Below, one piece after another: positions 42,024-50,178 of a stretch of DNA of 64,000 nt. Position 1 is the stretch's first letter. Every line of letters starts with the position of its first letter. Source of the stretch: Sphingobacteriales bacterium 44-15 (GTDB lineage Bacteria; Bacteroidota; Bacteroidia; Chitinophagales; Chitinophagaceae); NCBI GenBank assembly GCA_001899685.1, contig MKWG01000045.1, forward strand, positions 108,331 through 172,330, given 5' to 3'. Position numbers and translations under genes: made by a program. The notes beneath the pieces were generated by a model that did no database searches, had not been told where the DNA came from, and saw only the letters and a program-made list of their open reading frames with translations.

Positions 42024-43340
42024 CTATAGCTTTTCCAGCATTTCAACCACCTTCTCGCTTTTCAGGATGAAATAGCCGAGCCGGTCGTTGCTGATACCGT
42101 CTTTCAACTGGTAGGTAAATTCCAGCTTGTCGTTGTTGATATTTGTTTCAAAGTATTTGAAGGAGATATTCGAATGCTCATTTATTTCTTCCCCAATTTC
42201 ATATAAATGTGTGGACAGCACAAATAATGAGCTTTTAATGCGGATCAATCCATTGATCACTGCCAGCGAGCACCGCATGGCGTCCTGCACATTGGTACCC
42301 TTAAACAGCTCATCTATCAGCACCAGCCATTTTTTGCCATTATTAATAGTGAGAATGGTATTCTTTATCCTTTGCACCTCGTTGAAAAAATAACTTTCCC
42401 CTTTAATAATATTGTCTTCCACGTTGATGTTGCTGAGCACGCCGTCAAAAAGGGAAAGCTCAAGATGTTTTGCGGGAACGCCCATGCCAAGATGTGCAAG
42501 GTATACTGCTATGCCAAGCGATTTGATGAAAGTGCTTTTCCCCGCCATATTTGCGCCGGTAAGGAACAGGAAATTGCTGCTGGGAGATAATTGTATATCA
42601 TAAGCCACCGGCTCTCGGAGCAGGATGTGAAATATTTTATCGGCTTTGATGTAAGGTTCCCCGGATTCAACAAACTCGGGAAAGGTCAGCTGGTACTTTT
42701 GAACGGCTGTTGCCATGCTGTACCAGGCATCCAGCTGGTAAAAGATATCTGCCAGCTCCTCATACCGGCTTTTGAACCCGGCGAGAAAATAAAAGCCGAA
42801 ATAGAGGTTTTCCTTAACAGAAAACTTTTCTCCCTTTTTCTTTTGAAGTATTTCTTCCAGTTGGCTGTGCTGCAGCAGCGAGCGGATGCGGGAGGCGAAC
42901 GATTGCAGCTTTGCCGGCGCTTCGGGAGAATCTATGATCATGGCTATCTGGTGAAGCCCGGAGATAAAGTCACGGAAATGGGTGACCGAAAAGCGGATCA
43001 GCCCGTAATCCGAGCTGTGAAAGGTTTTATACAGTCTTGTGCTCAGGAAATCTTTGGAAGAAGGTATCGGGTCAATCCGCGAATCATAAAAGCGGTCTAT
43101 CATGGTCATTGTGCCGTTGGTAATAACGGAGGGCCAATGATCCAGATGGGTAATAACAAGCCGGATGATGGTTTGGGTGTCTTTTATTTTTTTAATATCT
43201 CCTGAGGGCTCCTTCATCATCCATCTCAGCCATTCCTTGCCGCCATTTGTTCTGGTAAAATTGATCTTGTGAAAAACGGAAAACTCCTCCTCTTGGCTGA
43301 AGACGGAAAGGTCGTTGTATGTGGTTTTGTCTATCTGCAT
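42024..43340 (-). CDS. MutS-family ATPase without mismatch-recognition domains
   Basis: 438 residues. The N-terminal half is helical and matches the MutS lever/core domain (III), and the C-terminal half is domain V with Walker A TGANMAGKSTFIKSLG, GESYFFNEVQRIKN, the Walker B VLIDELFKGTNVQDA and the STHLYEIGE switch. Domains I, II and the Smr domain of MutS2 are absent, so it is neither true MutS nor MutS2. Such MutS-like proteins are common in Bacteroidota, with no proven role; interaction with branched DNA is a reasonable guess. Confidence 0.9.
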   Translation of the reverse strand: MQIDKTTYNDLSVFSQEEEFSVFHKINFTRTNGGKEWLRWMMKEPSGDIKKIKDTQTIIRLVITHLDHWPSVITNGTMTMIDRFYDSRIDPIPSSKDFLSTRLYKTFHSSDYGLIRFSVTHFRDFISGLHQIAMIIDSPEAPAKLQSFASRIRSLLQHSQLEEILQKKKGEKFSVKENLYFGFYFLAGFKSRYEELADIFYQLDAWYSMATAVQKYQLTFPEFVESGEPYIKADKIFHILLREPVAYDIQLSPSSNFLFLTGANMAGKSTFIKSLGIAVYLAHLGMGVPAKHLELSLFDGVLSNINVEDNIIKGESYFFNEVQRIKNTILTINNGKKWLVLIDELFKGTNVQDAMRCSLAVINGLIRIKSSLFVLSTHLYEIGEEINEHSNISFKYFETNINNDKLEFTYQLKDGISNDRLGYFILKSEKVVEMLEKL

Positions 43341-43360
43341 CTTAGAATGTCTTCCGGGCT

Positions 43361-43468
43361 GGTGAGAGGATAAAGGTGAATAGTGAATGGTGAATAGACA
43401 ATAGTGAATGGCTCACCTTTGGCGGTTTCATTTCTCACATTTATCGTTTCACATTTCACGTCTCACAC
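43361..43468. repeat. long heptad palindromic repeat
   Basis: GGTGAGA GGATAAA GGTGAAT AGTGAAT GGTGAAT, then on the other side GTTTCATTTCTCAC ATTTATC GTTTCAC ATTTCAC GTCTCAC. It fills the spacer between the dihydroorotase stop side and the MutS-like start side on the minus strand. Confidence 0.75.
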
Positions 43469-43487
43469 ACCCACCCCACGGGATGCC

Positions 43488-44879
43488 CTACCTGTCAAAA
43501 GCCAATCGCATGCCTCTATGAGATTCATTCCACCGTCCATTTCCATAATTTTCATATACCAGGGTTCCGTTCATAAAAGTATGGGTAATGGCGGCCGGGA
43601 ATGAAAACCCTTCCAGGGGGCTCCACCCGCATTTGTATGCAATATTATCTGCGCTGACAACGGTGCTTTTATTCAGATCCGCCATCACAAGGTCGGCCCA
43701 ATATCCTTCCCTGATATATCCCCTGTCTCTTATCCGGTAAATATCTGCCACCGAATGGCTCATTTTCCGGACGATCTTTTCCAGCGGGATTTTCCCTTCC
43801 TTATAATAATGCAGCAGCAGCAGCAGCGGGTGTTGCACAAGCGGTAAGCCGGCATGCGCCTGTTCATACGAAATGCCCTCTTTTATGATAAGGCTCCCGT
43901 CTGCATCTCTCGTATATCCTTTTTCTTCAAGGGTATGGGGCGCATGATCTGTGGCGATCACATCAATGCGGTCATCATTCAGCGCCTGCCACAGCGCAGC
44001 GCGGTTATGCGGCGCCTTTATGGCCGGATTGCATTTTATCAGGTAGCCGAGCCTGTTATAGTCTTCGCTGCTGAAATGCAGGTGGTGCACACATACTTCG
44101 CAGGTGATCCGCTTATCGCTGAGCGGCATCATATTGGTAAAGAGCTGTAACTCCTTTTCGGTGGAAATATGCAGGATATGCAGCCTGCTGTTGTACTTTT
44201 TGGCAAACTGTATGGCGGTGAACGAAGATTCAAAGCAGGCATCCTCATTACGGATCAGCGGGTGATCTGCCGGTGATAATGCGCCTTTTTCTTTTTTGAT
44301 CTTTTCGTAATTGGCTTTGATGATCTTCTCGTCCTCGCAATGAGTGGCAATAAGCACTTCGCTCTCCCTGAAAAGCCTATCCAGCGTGAGGTAATTGTCT
44401 ACCAGCATATTGCCCGTGCTGGATCCCATGAATATCTTTACGCCGCATATACTGTCGCGGTAGTTATTTACCTTAAGCACTTCCTCCGCATTGCTGTTGG
44501 AAGTTCCCATAAAAAAGGAGTAGTTGGCAAGAGCGCTCCGGGAAGCGATGGCATATTTTTCTTCCAGCAGGTCAATAGTAAGGGCATTGGGAATGGTATT
44601 GGGCATTTCCATAAAAGAGGTAACGCCTCCTGCAACCGCCGCTTTCGACTCTGTATATATAGTAGCCTTGTGTGTCAGCCCCGGTTCCCTGAAATGCACC
44701 TGGTCGTCAATCACCCCGGGAAGCAGGTGTTTCCCTTCACCGTTGATCTCCTGTACGGATGAACCGGGTTGAATATTACCTGCTATTTTTTCTATCCGCC
44801 CGTTTTTTAATAAAACATCTTTTACAGAGATGTTTTCTTCATTAACAACGGTAATATTTTTAAGTAAATAATTCTGCAT
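43488..44879 (-). CDS. pyrC: dihydroorotase
   Basis: 463 residues from the ATG at 44879 (MQNYLLKNITVV); an ATG three codons earlier is possible. It closes carbamoyl-aspartate to dihydroorotate in pyrimidine synthesis, or is a related cyclic amidohydrolase. Metal motif: DDQVHFREPGLTHKATI, where the usual DxHxH reads DQVHF, so the first His is Gln. Further motifs are MPNTIPN, ITCEVCVHHLHF, and ATDHAPHTLEEK. The loss of the first metal His is typical of some type I dihydroorotase-like proteins in Bacteroidota, but reduces certainty about catalysis. No other pyr gene lies near. Confidence 0.85.
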   Translation of the reverse strand: MQNYLLKNITVVNEENISVKDVLLKNGRIEKIAGNIQPGSSVQEINGEGKHLLPGVIDDQVHFREPGLTHKATIYTESKAAVAGGVTSFMEMPNTIPNALTIDLLEEKYAIASRSALANYSFFMGTSNSNAEEVLKVNNYRDSICGVKIFMGSSTGNMLVDNYLTLDRLFRESEVLIATHCEDEKIIKANYEKIKKEKGALSPADHPLIRNEDACFESSFTAIQFAKKYNSRLHILHISTEKELQLFTNMMPLSDKRITCEVCVHHLHFSSEDYNRLGYLIKCNPAIKAPHNRAALWQALNDDRIDVIATDHAPHTLEEKGYTRDADGSLIIKEGISYEQAHAGLPLVQHPLLLLLHYYKEGKIPLEKIVRKMSHSVADIYRIRDRGYIREGYWADLVMADLNKSTVVSADNIAYKCGWSPLEGFSFPAAITHTFMNGTLVYENYGNGRWNESHRGMRLAFDR

Positions 44880-44959
44880 GCGGGTCAATTAATATAAAGC
44901 AACACAATATCATGCAATTTAATTGAATACCTGTATTTTTACCCCGGTAATATCCATCG

Positions 44960-45040
44960 GGTGTATTCCGGTTTTTCGAAGGCGGGTGGAAACACCCACC
45001 TGTAGCGTCCACTACTGGCCGGTGTCTCACCGTCCGGAAA
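44960..45040. repeat. multi-hairpin repeat upstream of the S9 peptidase
   Basis: GGGTG-gaaa-CACCC (44984-44997) and CGGTG-tct-CACCG (about 45020-45032) are enclosed by TTCCGG (44966-44971) and CCGGAA (45034-45039). It looks like a small folded repeat element rather than a terminator. Confidence 0.45.
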
Positions 45041-45117
45041 GTTGCCTGTAGAGCGAAAATTTGAAATACATCCTGTCTCCCTGATCCTGGCCTTTATTTT
45101 ATCAATAATGCTACAAA

Positions 45118-47334
45118 ATGAAGAAACTGGTTATCTGCACGTTTGTTGTTTTTCCGGCATTCTTTGGCTTTTCCCAGTCAAAGCCAAAAATGAGCTTCGA
45201 CCTGGAAAAGATCTGGAGCGGCTATTTTGACGAAAGGAAGTATGTGGTGCACCTGATGAACCAGTCTCCGCATTTTGCATGGATACAAACAGATACCGGC
45301 ACAGGCCCACAGGTGATCCTGGCGCTCGACTTTAATACCACACGTATTGTGGATACCTTGTTTTCAAACCAGATAAAAAGAGATACCGACTCTCTGCCAA
45401 CCACTTTCACTTATTTCCAGGATTTCGGGTTTTCTCCTGATGATAGCAAGATACTGATACAGACCCAGATTGAGCCTTTCAATATGCTTTCGGAAAAGTC
45501 CTTTAATTATATATGGGATACGCAGAAAAAGATCCTTCGGGTAGTATCGGCCAACGGGAAGCAATTGTATCCCTCCTTTTCGCCCGATAGTAAGCTGCTT
45601 TCTTATGTGCTGGACGGTAACCTGTACCTGATGAATATTGATAAAAACGAAACTACTCCCATCACTGTGGACGGAGCGCCCGGCCAGTTTTTATATGGCA
45701 TGGCCGACGGATTATATGAAACCGGCTTTGGAATGACAAAGGCATACGAGTGGAGCCCTGACGGGAAATATATAGCTATGCTGCGATTCAATGAAAATAC
45801 CGTTAAGCAATATCCTATTACCACTTATGAAAGATCTTATCCTGATATCCGTAACCAGCGCTATCCCCTTGCCGGAGAAATGGTGCCTGATGTGAAAGTA
45901 TTTATTTACGACATTTCAAATAAGCTTTTTGTGCCGGTGGATGTGGGAGTCAACCCCGATCAATACATTACAGGTATCCGCTGGTCGCCGGATAACAAAA
46001 CGCTGATCGTTCAAAAGCTGACCAGGGACCAGAAAAAGCTTGAGGTATTAAAAGCGGATGCCGTAACCGGTAAAACTTCACCGCTGTATAGTGAAGAAAG
46101 CCGCGCGGATTATGTAACAGTGCACCCCGGGAATGGGTGGTTTATTGACGGAGGAAGATCTCTTTTGTGGATGAGCGAAAAAGACGGCTATAATCATCTG
46201 TACAATATAATGGCCGATTCCGGCACCGTAATACCGGTTACACAGGGCAAATGGGAAGTGATGGACATTAAAGCAACCGATGATGAAAAAAAGGAGATCT
46301 TCTATACTTCTAATGAAGCCAATTCGCGGGAGAAGCAGCTCTATAAGATTAGCTACGACGGTAAGAACAGAACGCGCATTACAACAGGCCGCGGATACCA
46401 CGATGTGTGGATCAGCAATGATAAAAGATTCATTTTTGATGAGTTTTCTTCTGTCAACACACCGCCCGTATACCAGTCAATGTCTGTAACCGGTAAGGAT
46501 CAGCGAAAGCTTATTGAAAATAAGGAGCTGAAAGACAGGCTGCAAGATTTTCCCGTACCTGATGTTAATTTCTTTACCGTAAGGGCAAATGATAGCATGA
46601 CAATGAACGGGTGGATCATCAGGCCATATCAAAACCCGAGAGCGCAGCTTCCGCTGCTATTGTATGTGTACGGAGGAAGCACCAAACAGGAGGCGCAGGA
46701 TCGCTGGACCGACAGGTTTACTCTTACGATGCGCTGGCTTGCCAACCAGGGCTATGCAGTGGCCTGTATTGATCCGCGCGGAACGCCGGGAAAAGGCGCG
46801 GCCTTCAGGAAATGCACTTATAAAGCGCCGGGGGATGTTGAAATATCAGACCTGCTTACTGTAAAAAGCTATCTTTCCCGTAATTATCGCATAGACTCTT
46901 CGCAGGTTGCAGTCATGGGCTGGAGCTATGGCGGGTATCTTGCAGCTTTGGCTCAAACCAAGTATGCCGGTAAATTCAAATCCGGCGTGGCAATAGCGCC
47001 TGTTACCAACTGGCGTTACTACGAGAATATTTATTCGGAGCGCCTGCTTTCGCTCCCGAGTGAGAATGCAGAAGGCTACAAAAAATCATCTCCCATAAAT
47101 TATACAGATGATTATAAAGGAGGATTGTTTATTGTTCATGGCACGGCTGACGACAATGTGCATTTGCAGAACAGCCTTGAGCTCAGCAAGCAGCTTACCA
47201 ATAGCAGGAAAACAAATTTTGAGCAGCATTTTTATCCTGACAAAACACATAACCTGAGCGACGGCACACCCAATATCCTGAGGGTGAGCCTTTATACGAG
47301 AATAAACGAATTTTTAAAAAGAGAGCTGAAATAA
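45118..47334 (+). CDS. S9 family peptidase, dipeptidyl-peptidase IV-like
   Basis: 738 residues with signal peptide (MKKLVICTFVVFPAFFGFSQ). The N-terminal beta-propeller (about 30-480) contains the double-Glu region of DPP IV in MADGLYETGFGMTKAYEWSPDG-like sequence. The C-terminal alpha/beta hydrolase carries the nucleophile GWSYGGYLAAL, the Asp in HGTADDNVH and His in DKTHNLS. It probably releases N-terminal X-Pro dipeptides in the periplasm. The gene is single and complete. Confidence 0.93.
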   Translation: MKKLVICTFVVFPAFFGFSQSKPKMSFDLEKIWSGYFDERKYVVHLMNQSPHFAWIQTDTGTGPQVILALDFNTTRIVDTLFSNQIKRDTDSLPTTFTYFQDFGFSPDDSKILIQTQIEPFNMLSEKSFNYIWDTQKKILRVVSANGKQLYPSFSPDSKLLSYVLDGNLYLMNIDKNETTPITVDGAPGQFLYGMADGLYETGFGMTKAYEWSPDGKYIAMLRFNENTVKQYPITTYERSYPDIRNQRYPLAGEMVPDVKVFIYDISNKLFVPVDVGVNPDQYITGIRWSPDNKTLIVQKLTRDQKKLEVLKADAVTGKTSPLYSEESRADYVTVHPGNGWFIDGGRSLLWMSEKDGYNHLYNIMADSGTVIPVTQGKWEVMDIKATDDEKKEIFYTSNEANSREKQLYKISYDGKNRTRITTGRGYHDVWISNDKRFIFDEFSSVNTPPVYQSMSVTGKDQRKLIENKELKDRLQDFPVPDVNFFTVRANDSMTMNGWIIRPYQNPRAQLPLLLYVYGGSTKQEAQDRWTDRFTLTMRWLANQGYAVACIDPRGTPGKGAAFRKCTYKAPGDVEISDLLTVKSYLSRNYRIDSSQVAVMGWSYGGYLAALAQTKYAGKFKSGVAIAPVTNWRYYENIYSERLLSLPSENAEGYKKSSPINYTDDYKGGLFIVHGTADDNVHLQNSLELSKQLTNSRKTNFEQHFYPDKTHNLSDGTPNILRVSLYTRINEFLKRELK

Positions 47335-47351
47335 TATGTGATGAGTCTTTG

Positions 47352-47415
47352 GGGATGAAATATGAGAAGCGAAACGTAAGAAACTGCTTACTACATACCC
47401 TTGTTCCTATCCCTT
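47352..47415. repeat. degenerate heptad repeat abutting the umuD-like stop
   Basis: ATGAAATATGAGAAGCGAAA then CGTAAGA AACTGCTTAC, ending TTCCTATCCCTTAAAA. The stop codon of the minus-strand gene (47414-47416) begins at the end of this repeat. Confidence 0.5.
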
Positions 47416-47848
47416 AAAATGCATGTATACAATAGGTCACTACCCCCCATATTGCAAAATCAGCGCCGGAGCAATCAACATCTATAGGTGAAAGGTTTTT
47501 GCAGTCAGGGATCAGCCTTGTTTTATTGAAGTTTTTTTCAAGCCTGCGTATAAGCATTTCTCCATTCAGTACAGCAATCACAATTTTACCATTAATAGCT
47601 TTAACAGAGCGGTCAACAATTACAATATCGCCGTTTGCAATCCCCGCGTCAATCATGGCATCACCACTTACCCGCATAATAAATGTGGCAGGTTTGTTAC
47701 GGATCAGCTGCTCATTCAGATCAATGCCTCTTTCCATATAATCATCGGCAGCGGCAGCAAAGCCCGTGGCATCAGTATGATCCACATTCCACTGGCTGAA
47801 ATGTTTTGTTCCGTTATAGCTGCTTTTGTAAAAAAGTTCCTTATCCAT
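47414..47848 (-). CDS. UmuD-like S24 protein lacking catalytic Ser and Lys
   Basis: 144 residues clearly related to UmuD (YMERGIDLNEQLIRNKPATF, MIDAGIANGDIVIVDR, GKIVIAVLNGEMLIRRL). In UmuD the nucleophile is the Ser of GDSM and the base the Lys of FTVKKL. Here the codons give SGDAM (Ala64) and LIRRL (Arg101), and the usual Cys-Gly cleavage site is Thr-Gly (28-29). So self-cleavage should be impossible. No umuC-type polymerase gene is adjacent. It faces the LigT-like gene across a palindromic operator (47879-47896). Confidence 0.88.
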   Translation of the reverse strand: MDKELFYKSSYNGTKHFSQWNVDHTDATGFAAAADDYMERGIDLNEQLIRNKPATFIMRVSGDAMIDAGIANGDIVIVDRSVKAINGKIVIAVLNGEMLIRRLEKNFNKTRLIPDCKNLSPIDVDCSGADFAIWGVVTYCIHAF

Positions 47849-47878
47849 ATCATTAAAATTTTGATATTGCTAAATATT

Positions 47879-47896
47879 TTAGTAAATTTATACTAA
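47879..47896. promoter_or_regulatory. palindromic operator-like site between umuD-like and LigT-like genes
   Basis: TTAGTA-N6-TACTAA (TTAGTAAATTTATACTAA) lies 31 bases from the start of the minus gene and 27 from that of the plus gene. The dyad could bind a helix-turn-helix or LexA-type dimer and control both genes. No known motif is matched with certainty. Confidence 0.4.
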
Positions 47897-47922
47897 ATAA
47901 ATTACCTTTCAAAATCGTTTAT

Positions 47923-48534
47923 ATGCAAAAGATAGTTCAGTCGCTGCCCGGGTATAACGTAAATGAATACCTGCTGGTGCTAAGCCCGCCGGAGGAGCTG
48001 TGGCATAAAATAATGAAGGTCAAAGAAGAGTTTTCCAATACCTATGCATCTGATCATGCAAGGTGGGGCAGACCTCATATCACACTGGTGAATTTTGTAC
48101 AGTATGAGTTGATGGAACCGAGGATCCTTCACCGCCTTAAGGCAACGGCTATGGGCTCACCGGCATTTAAGCTGGAGCTCAAAGATTACGGAAGCTTTCC
48201 CTCTCACACTATATACATAAATGTATTGTCTAAAATACCGGTGCAAAACCTGGTGAAGGCAATACGCACGGAAACGCAACGGCTGATGAAGCCGGACGAA
48301 GATCATAAGCCACATTTTATGCCGGAGCCTCATCTTACTATCGCAAGAAAACTGGCGCCCTGGCAATATGAAAAAGCATGGCTGGAGTATAGCAACAGGC
48401 ATTTTACCGGCCGCTTTATTGCAGACAGCATGCTCCTGCTGAAACGGCGAGCCGGAGAAAAAGCTTACCAGATAGCAGAACGGTTTGAGTTCCGGAATTT
48501 ACCGGTGATGACAAGGCAGGGGGAGTTGTTCTGA
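47923..48534 (+). CDS. 2'-5' RNA ligase family protein (LigT-like)
   Basis: 203 residues of the 2H phosphoesterase superfamily. The two HxT motifs are visible as HITLVNF (about 50-56) and HLTIARKL (about 128-135). Members act on 2',3'-cyclic phosphates of RNA ends or related nucleotides; the substrate here is unknown. The last two bases of its TGA are also the first bases of the inverted repeat of the GxxExxY element. Confidence 0.85.
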   Translation: MQKIVQSLPGYNVNEYLLVLSPPEELWHKIMKVKEEFSNTYASDHARWGRPHITLVNFVQYELMEPRILHRLKATAMGSPAFKLELKDYGSFPSHTIYINVLSKIPVQNLVKAIRTETQRLMKPDEDHKPHFMPEPHLTIARKLAPWQYEKAWLEYSNRHFTGRFIADSMLLLKRRAGEKAYQIAERFEFRNLPVMTRQGELF

Positions 48535-49056
48535 ACCACGGAGGCAGGGAGAACACAGAGGTTCACAGAGTGTTGTTAATTAAATAAAAATATCATGGAA
48601 CAGCGCATAGCACAGTTGCATCAACCGCTTTCAGATAAAGAAAAGCAATTGGCTCCTCAAATTATAGACATCGCTATCACTATTCACAAATCGCTTGGTC
48701 CCGGCTTGTTAGAAAGTGTATATGAGAAATGTTTTTGTTACGAATTGAAGAAAAGAAGGATTACTTATATGAAACAACAATGTGTAGATATCTTCTATGA
48801 TGATTTGGTTATAGGTGATGGATTGAGGATAGATATTCTGGTAGATGACCTTGTAATTATTGAATTAAAGGCGCAGGAGAACCCTCATCCTGTTTGGGAA
48901 GCGCAACTGTTAAGCTATCTCAAACTAACCGGTAAGCGATTAGGCTATGTTTTAAACTTTCATATGCCCTTAATGAAAGACGGAATTAAAAGAATAATAT
49001 TATAAATCCGGGAGAAAGTCTCCGTGTACCTCTGTGCCGCCCTGCCTCCGTGGTTC
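48533..49056 (+). mobile_element. GxxExxY nuclease element with 16-bp terminal inverted repeats
   Basis: GAACCACGGAGGCAGG (48533-48548) and its exact reverse complement CCTGCCTCCGTGGTTC (49041-49056) bound the unit. Inside both ends, a second imperfect repeat of heptad character follows (GAGAACACAGAGGTTCACAG on the left, its near complement at 49020-49040). Between them is one gene, the GxxExxY protein. The element fits exactly between the LigT-like stop and the radical SAM start. Confidence 0.8.
48595..49005 (+). CDS. GxxExxY protein (PD-(D/E)XK nuclease superfamily)
   Basis: 136 residues. The name-giving motif is GPGLLESVYEKCF (Gly, Glu, Tyr spaced as GxxExxY). The nuclease-like core is LRIDILVDDLVIIELKAQE, with Asp followed by Glu-x-Lys as in PD-(D/E)XK enzymes, then a conserved QLLSYLKLTGKRLGYVLNF segment. 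The fold is known for the family, but biochemical function is not settled. It is the only gene of the repeat-bounded element and is AT-richer than its neighbours. Confidence 0.9.
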   Translation: MEQRIAQLHQPLSDKEKQLAPQIIDIAITIHKSLGPGLLESVYEKCFCYELKKRRITYMKQQCVDIFYDDLVIGDGLRIDILVDDLVIIELKAQENPHPVWEAQLLSYLKLTGKRLGYVLNFHMPLMKDGIKRIIL

Positions 49057-49068
49057 AAAAAAAATCTT

Positions 49069-50178
49069 ATGCCCAACAAACTACAACAAGACCATTATAA
49101 AGTATCAGCCGCCAAAAAGCAGGAAGAAGATCAGTACCTGCATGGCCGCGGCGCGCAGATCAATACCAAAAACAGGTTCCTGACGGATGAGATCACCCGG
49201 GAGCACAGCGAAGGTATTGACGACTGGACAGAGCCCAACGTTGCCACTCAATATATAGAACAGCAAAGCAAAACCATCGTAAATAAAGTAGACAGCCCTG
49301 ATGTGGGCATGGCTTACAGCATGAATGCCTATGCAGGCTGCGAGCATGGCTGCATATATTGCTATGCCCGCAACGTGCATGAATACTGGGGCTACAGCGC
49401 CGGGCTTGATTTTGAAAGAAAGATCATTGTAAAAATGAATGCGCCGCAATTGCTGCGCAAACAATTCATGCATCCCAAATGGGAAGTAATGCCTATTATG
49501 GTAAGCGGCAACACCGATTGCTATCAGCCGGCGGAGCAGAAGTATCGTTTAACAAGAGGTTTATTGCAGGTGTGCAATGAGTTCAATCACCCTGTAGGCA
49601 TACTCACCAAAAATGCCTGGATCATAAAAGACAAAGATGTATTACAGGAGCTTGCGCAAAAAAACCTGGTTACGGCAATGGTATCCATCACTTCTTTTAA
49701 TGAAGAGCTGCGCCGCGTAATGGAGCCGAGAACGGCAACCGTCACACAACGGTTGCGGGTGATTGAAGAACTAAGCAATGCAGGCATCAAAATGGGCATC
49801 ATGATGGGACCGATGATACCAGGACTGAATGACCACGAAATGCAGCGTATTATGAAAGCTGCGGCAGACGCCGGCGCAACATTTACAGCTTATACCTTTA
49901 TCCGCCTGAACGGAGCGATCAAATTTTTATTCCATGACTGGCTGTATAAAAATTTTCCCGATCGTGCGGATAAGGTCTGGCACCTGATAGAGCAAAGTCA
50001 TGACGGCAAAGTGAATGATACCCGCTGGGGATTGCGCATGCGTGGTGAAGGCCCTGTAGCGCAGATTATTGCCCAGCAATATAAAAAATACGGTAAACTC
50101 TATCACATGAATGAAGGAAGGCAGGGATTAGATACCTCTATTTTCCGGAGGCCGGCGGAACAGGGAAGGTTGTTTTGA
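49069..50178 (+). CDS. radical SAM protein, PA0069/Rv2578c family
   Basis: 369 residues from the ATG at 49069. The frame is open further upstream, and a GTG at 49024 would add 15 residues encoded by the repeat of the GxxExxY element; I consider this unlikely. The 4Fe-4S motif is CEHGCIYCYARNVHEYWGY (Cys-x3-Cys-x2-Cys). Other family segments are VSGNTDCYQPAEQKYRLTRG and MGPMIPGLNDHE. The reaction is unknown, although relatives resemble spore photoproduct lyase and deaminase-like enzymes. Confidence 0.9.
   Translation: MPNKLQQDHYKVSAAKKQEEDQYLHGRGAQINTKNRFLTDEITREHSEGIDDWTEPNVATQYIEQQSKTIVNKVDSPDVGMAYSMNAYAGCEHGCIYCYARNVHEYWGYSAGLDFERKIIVKMNAPQLLRKQFMHPKWEVMPIMVSGNTDCYQPAEQKYRLTRGLLQVCNEFNHPVGILTKNAWIIKDKDVLQELAQKNLVTAMVSITSFNEELRRVMEPRTATVTQRLRVIEELSNAGIKMGIMMGPMIPGLNDHEMQRIMKAAADAGATFTAYTFIRLNGAIKFLFHDWLYKNFPDRADKVWHLIEQSHDGKVNDTRWGLRMRGEGPVAQIIAQQYKKYGKLYHMNEGRQGLDTSIFRRPAEQGRLF

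Noticed and set aside
49024-49068. N-terminal extension of the radical SAM protein beginning with GTG
   Set aside because: These codons are the terminal inverted repeat of the GxxExxY element, so the ATG at 49069 is preferred. The alternative cannot be fully excluded.
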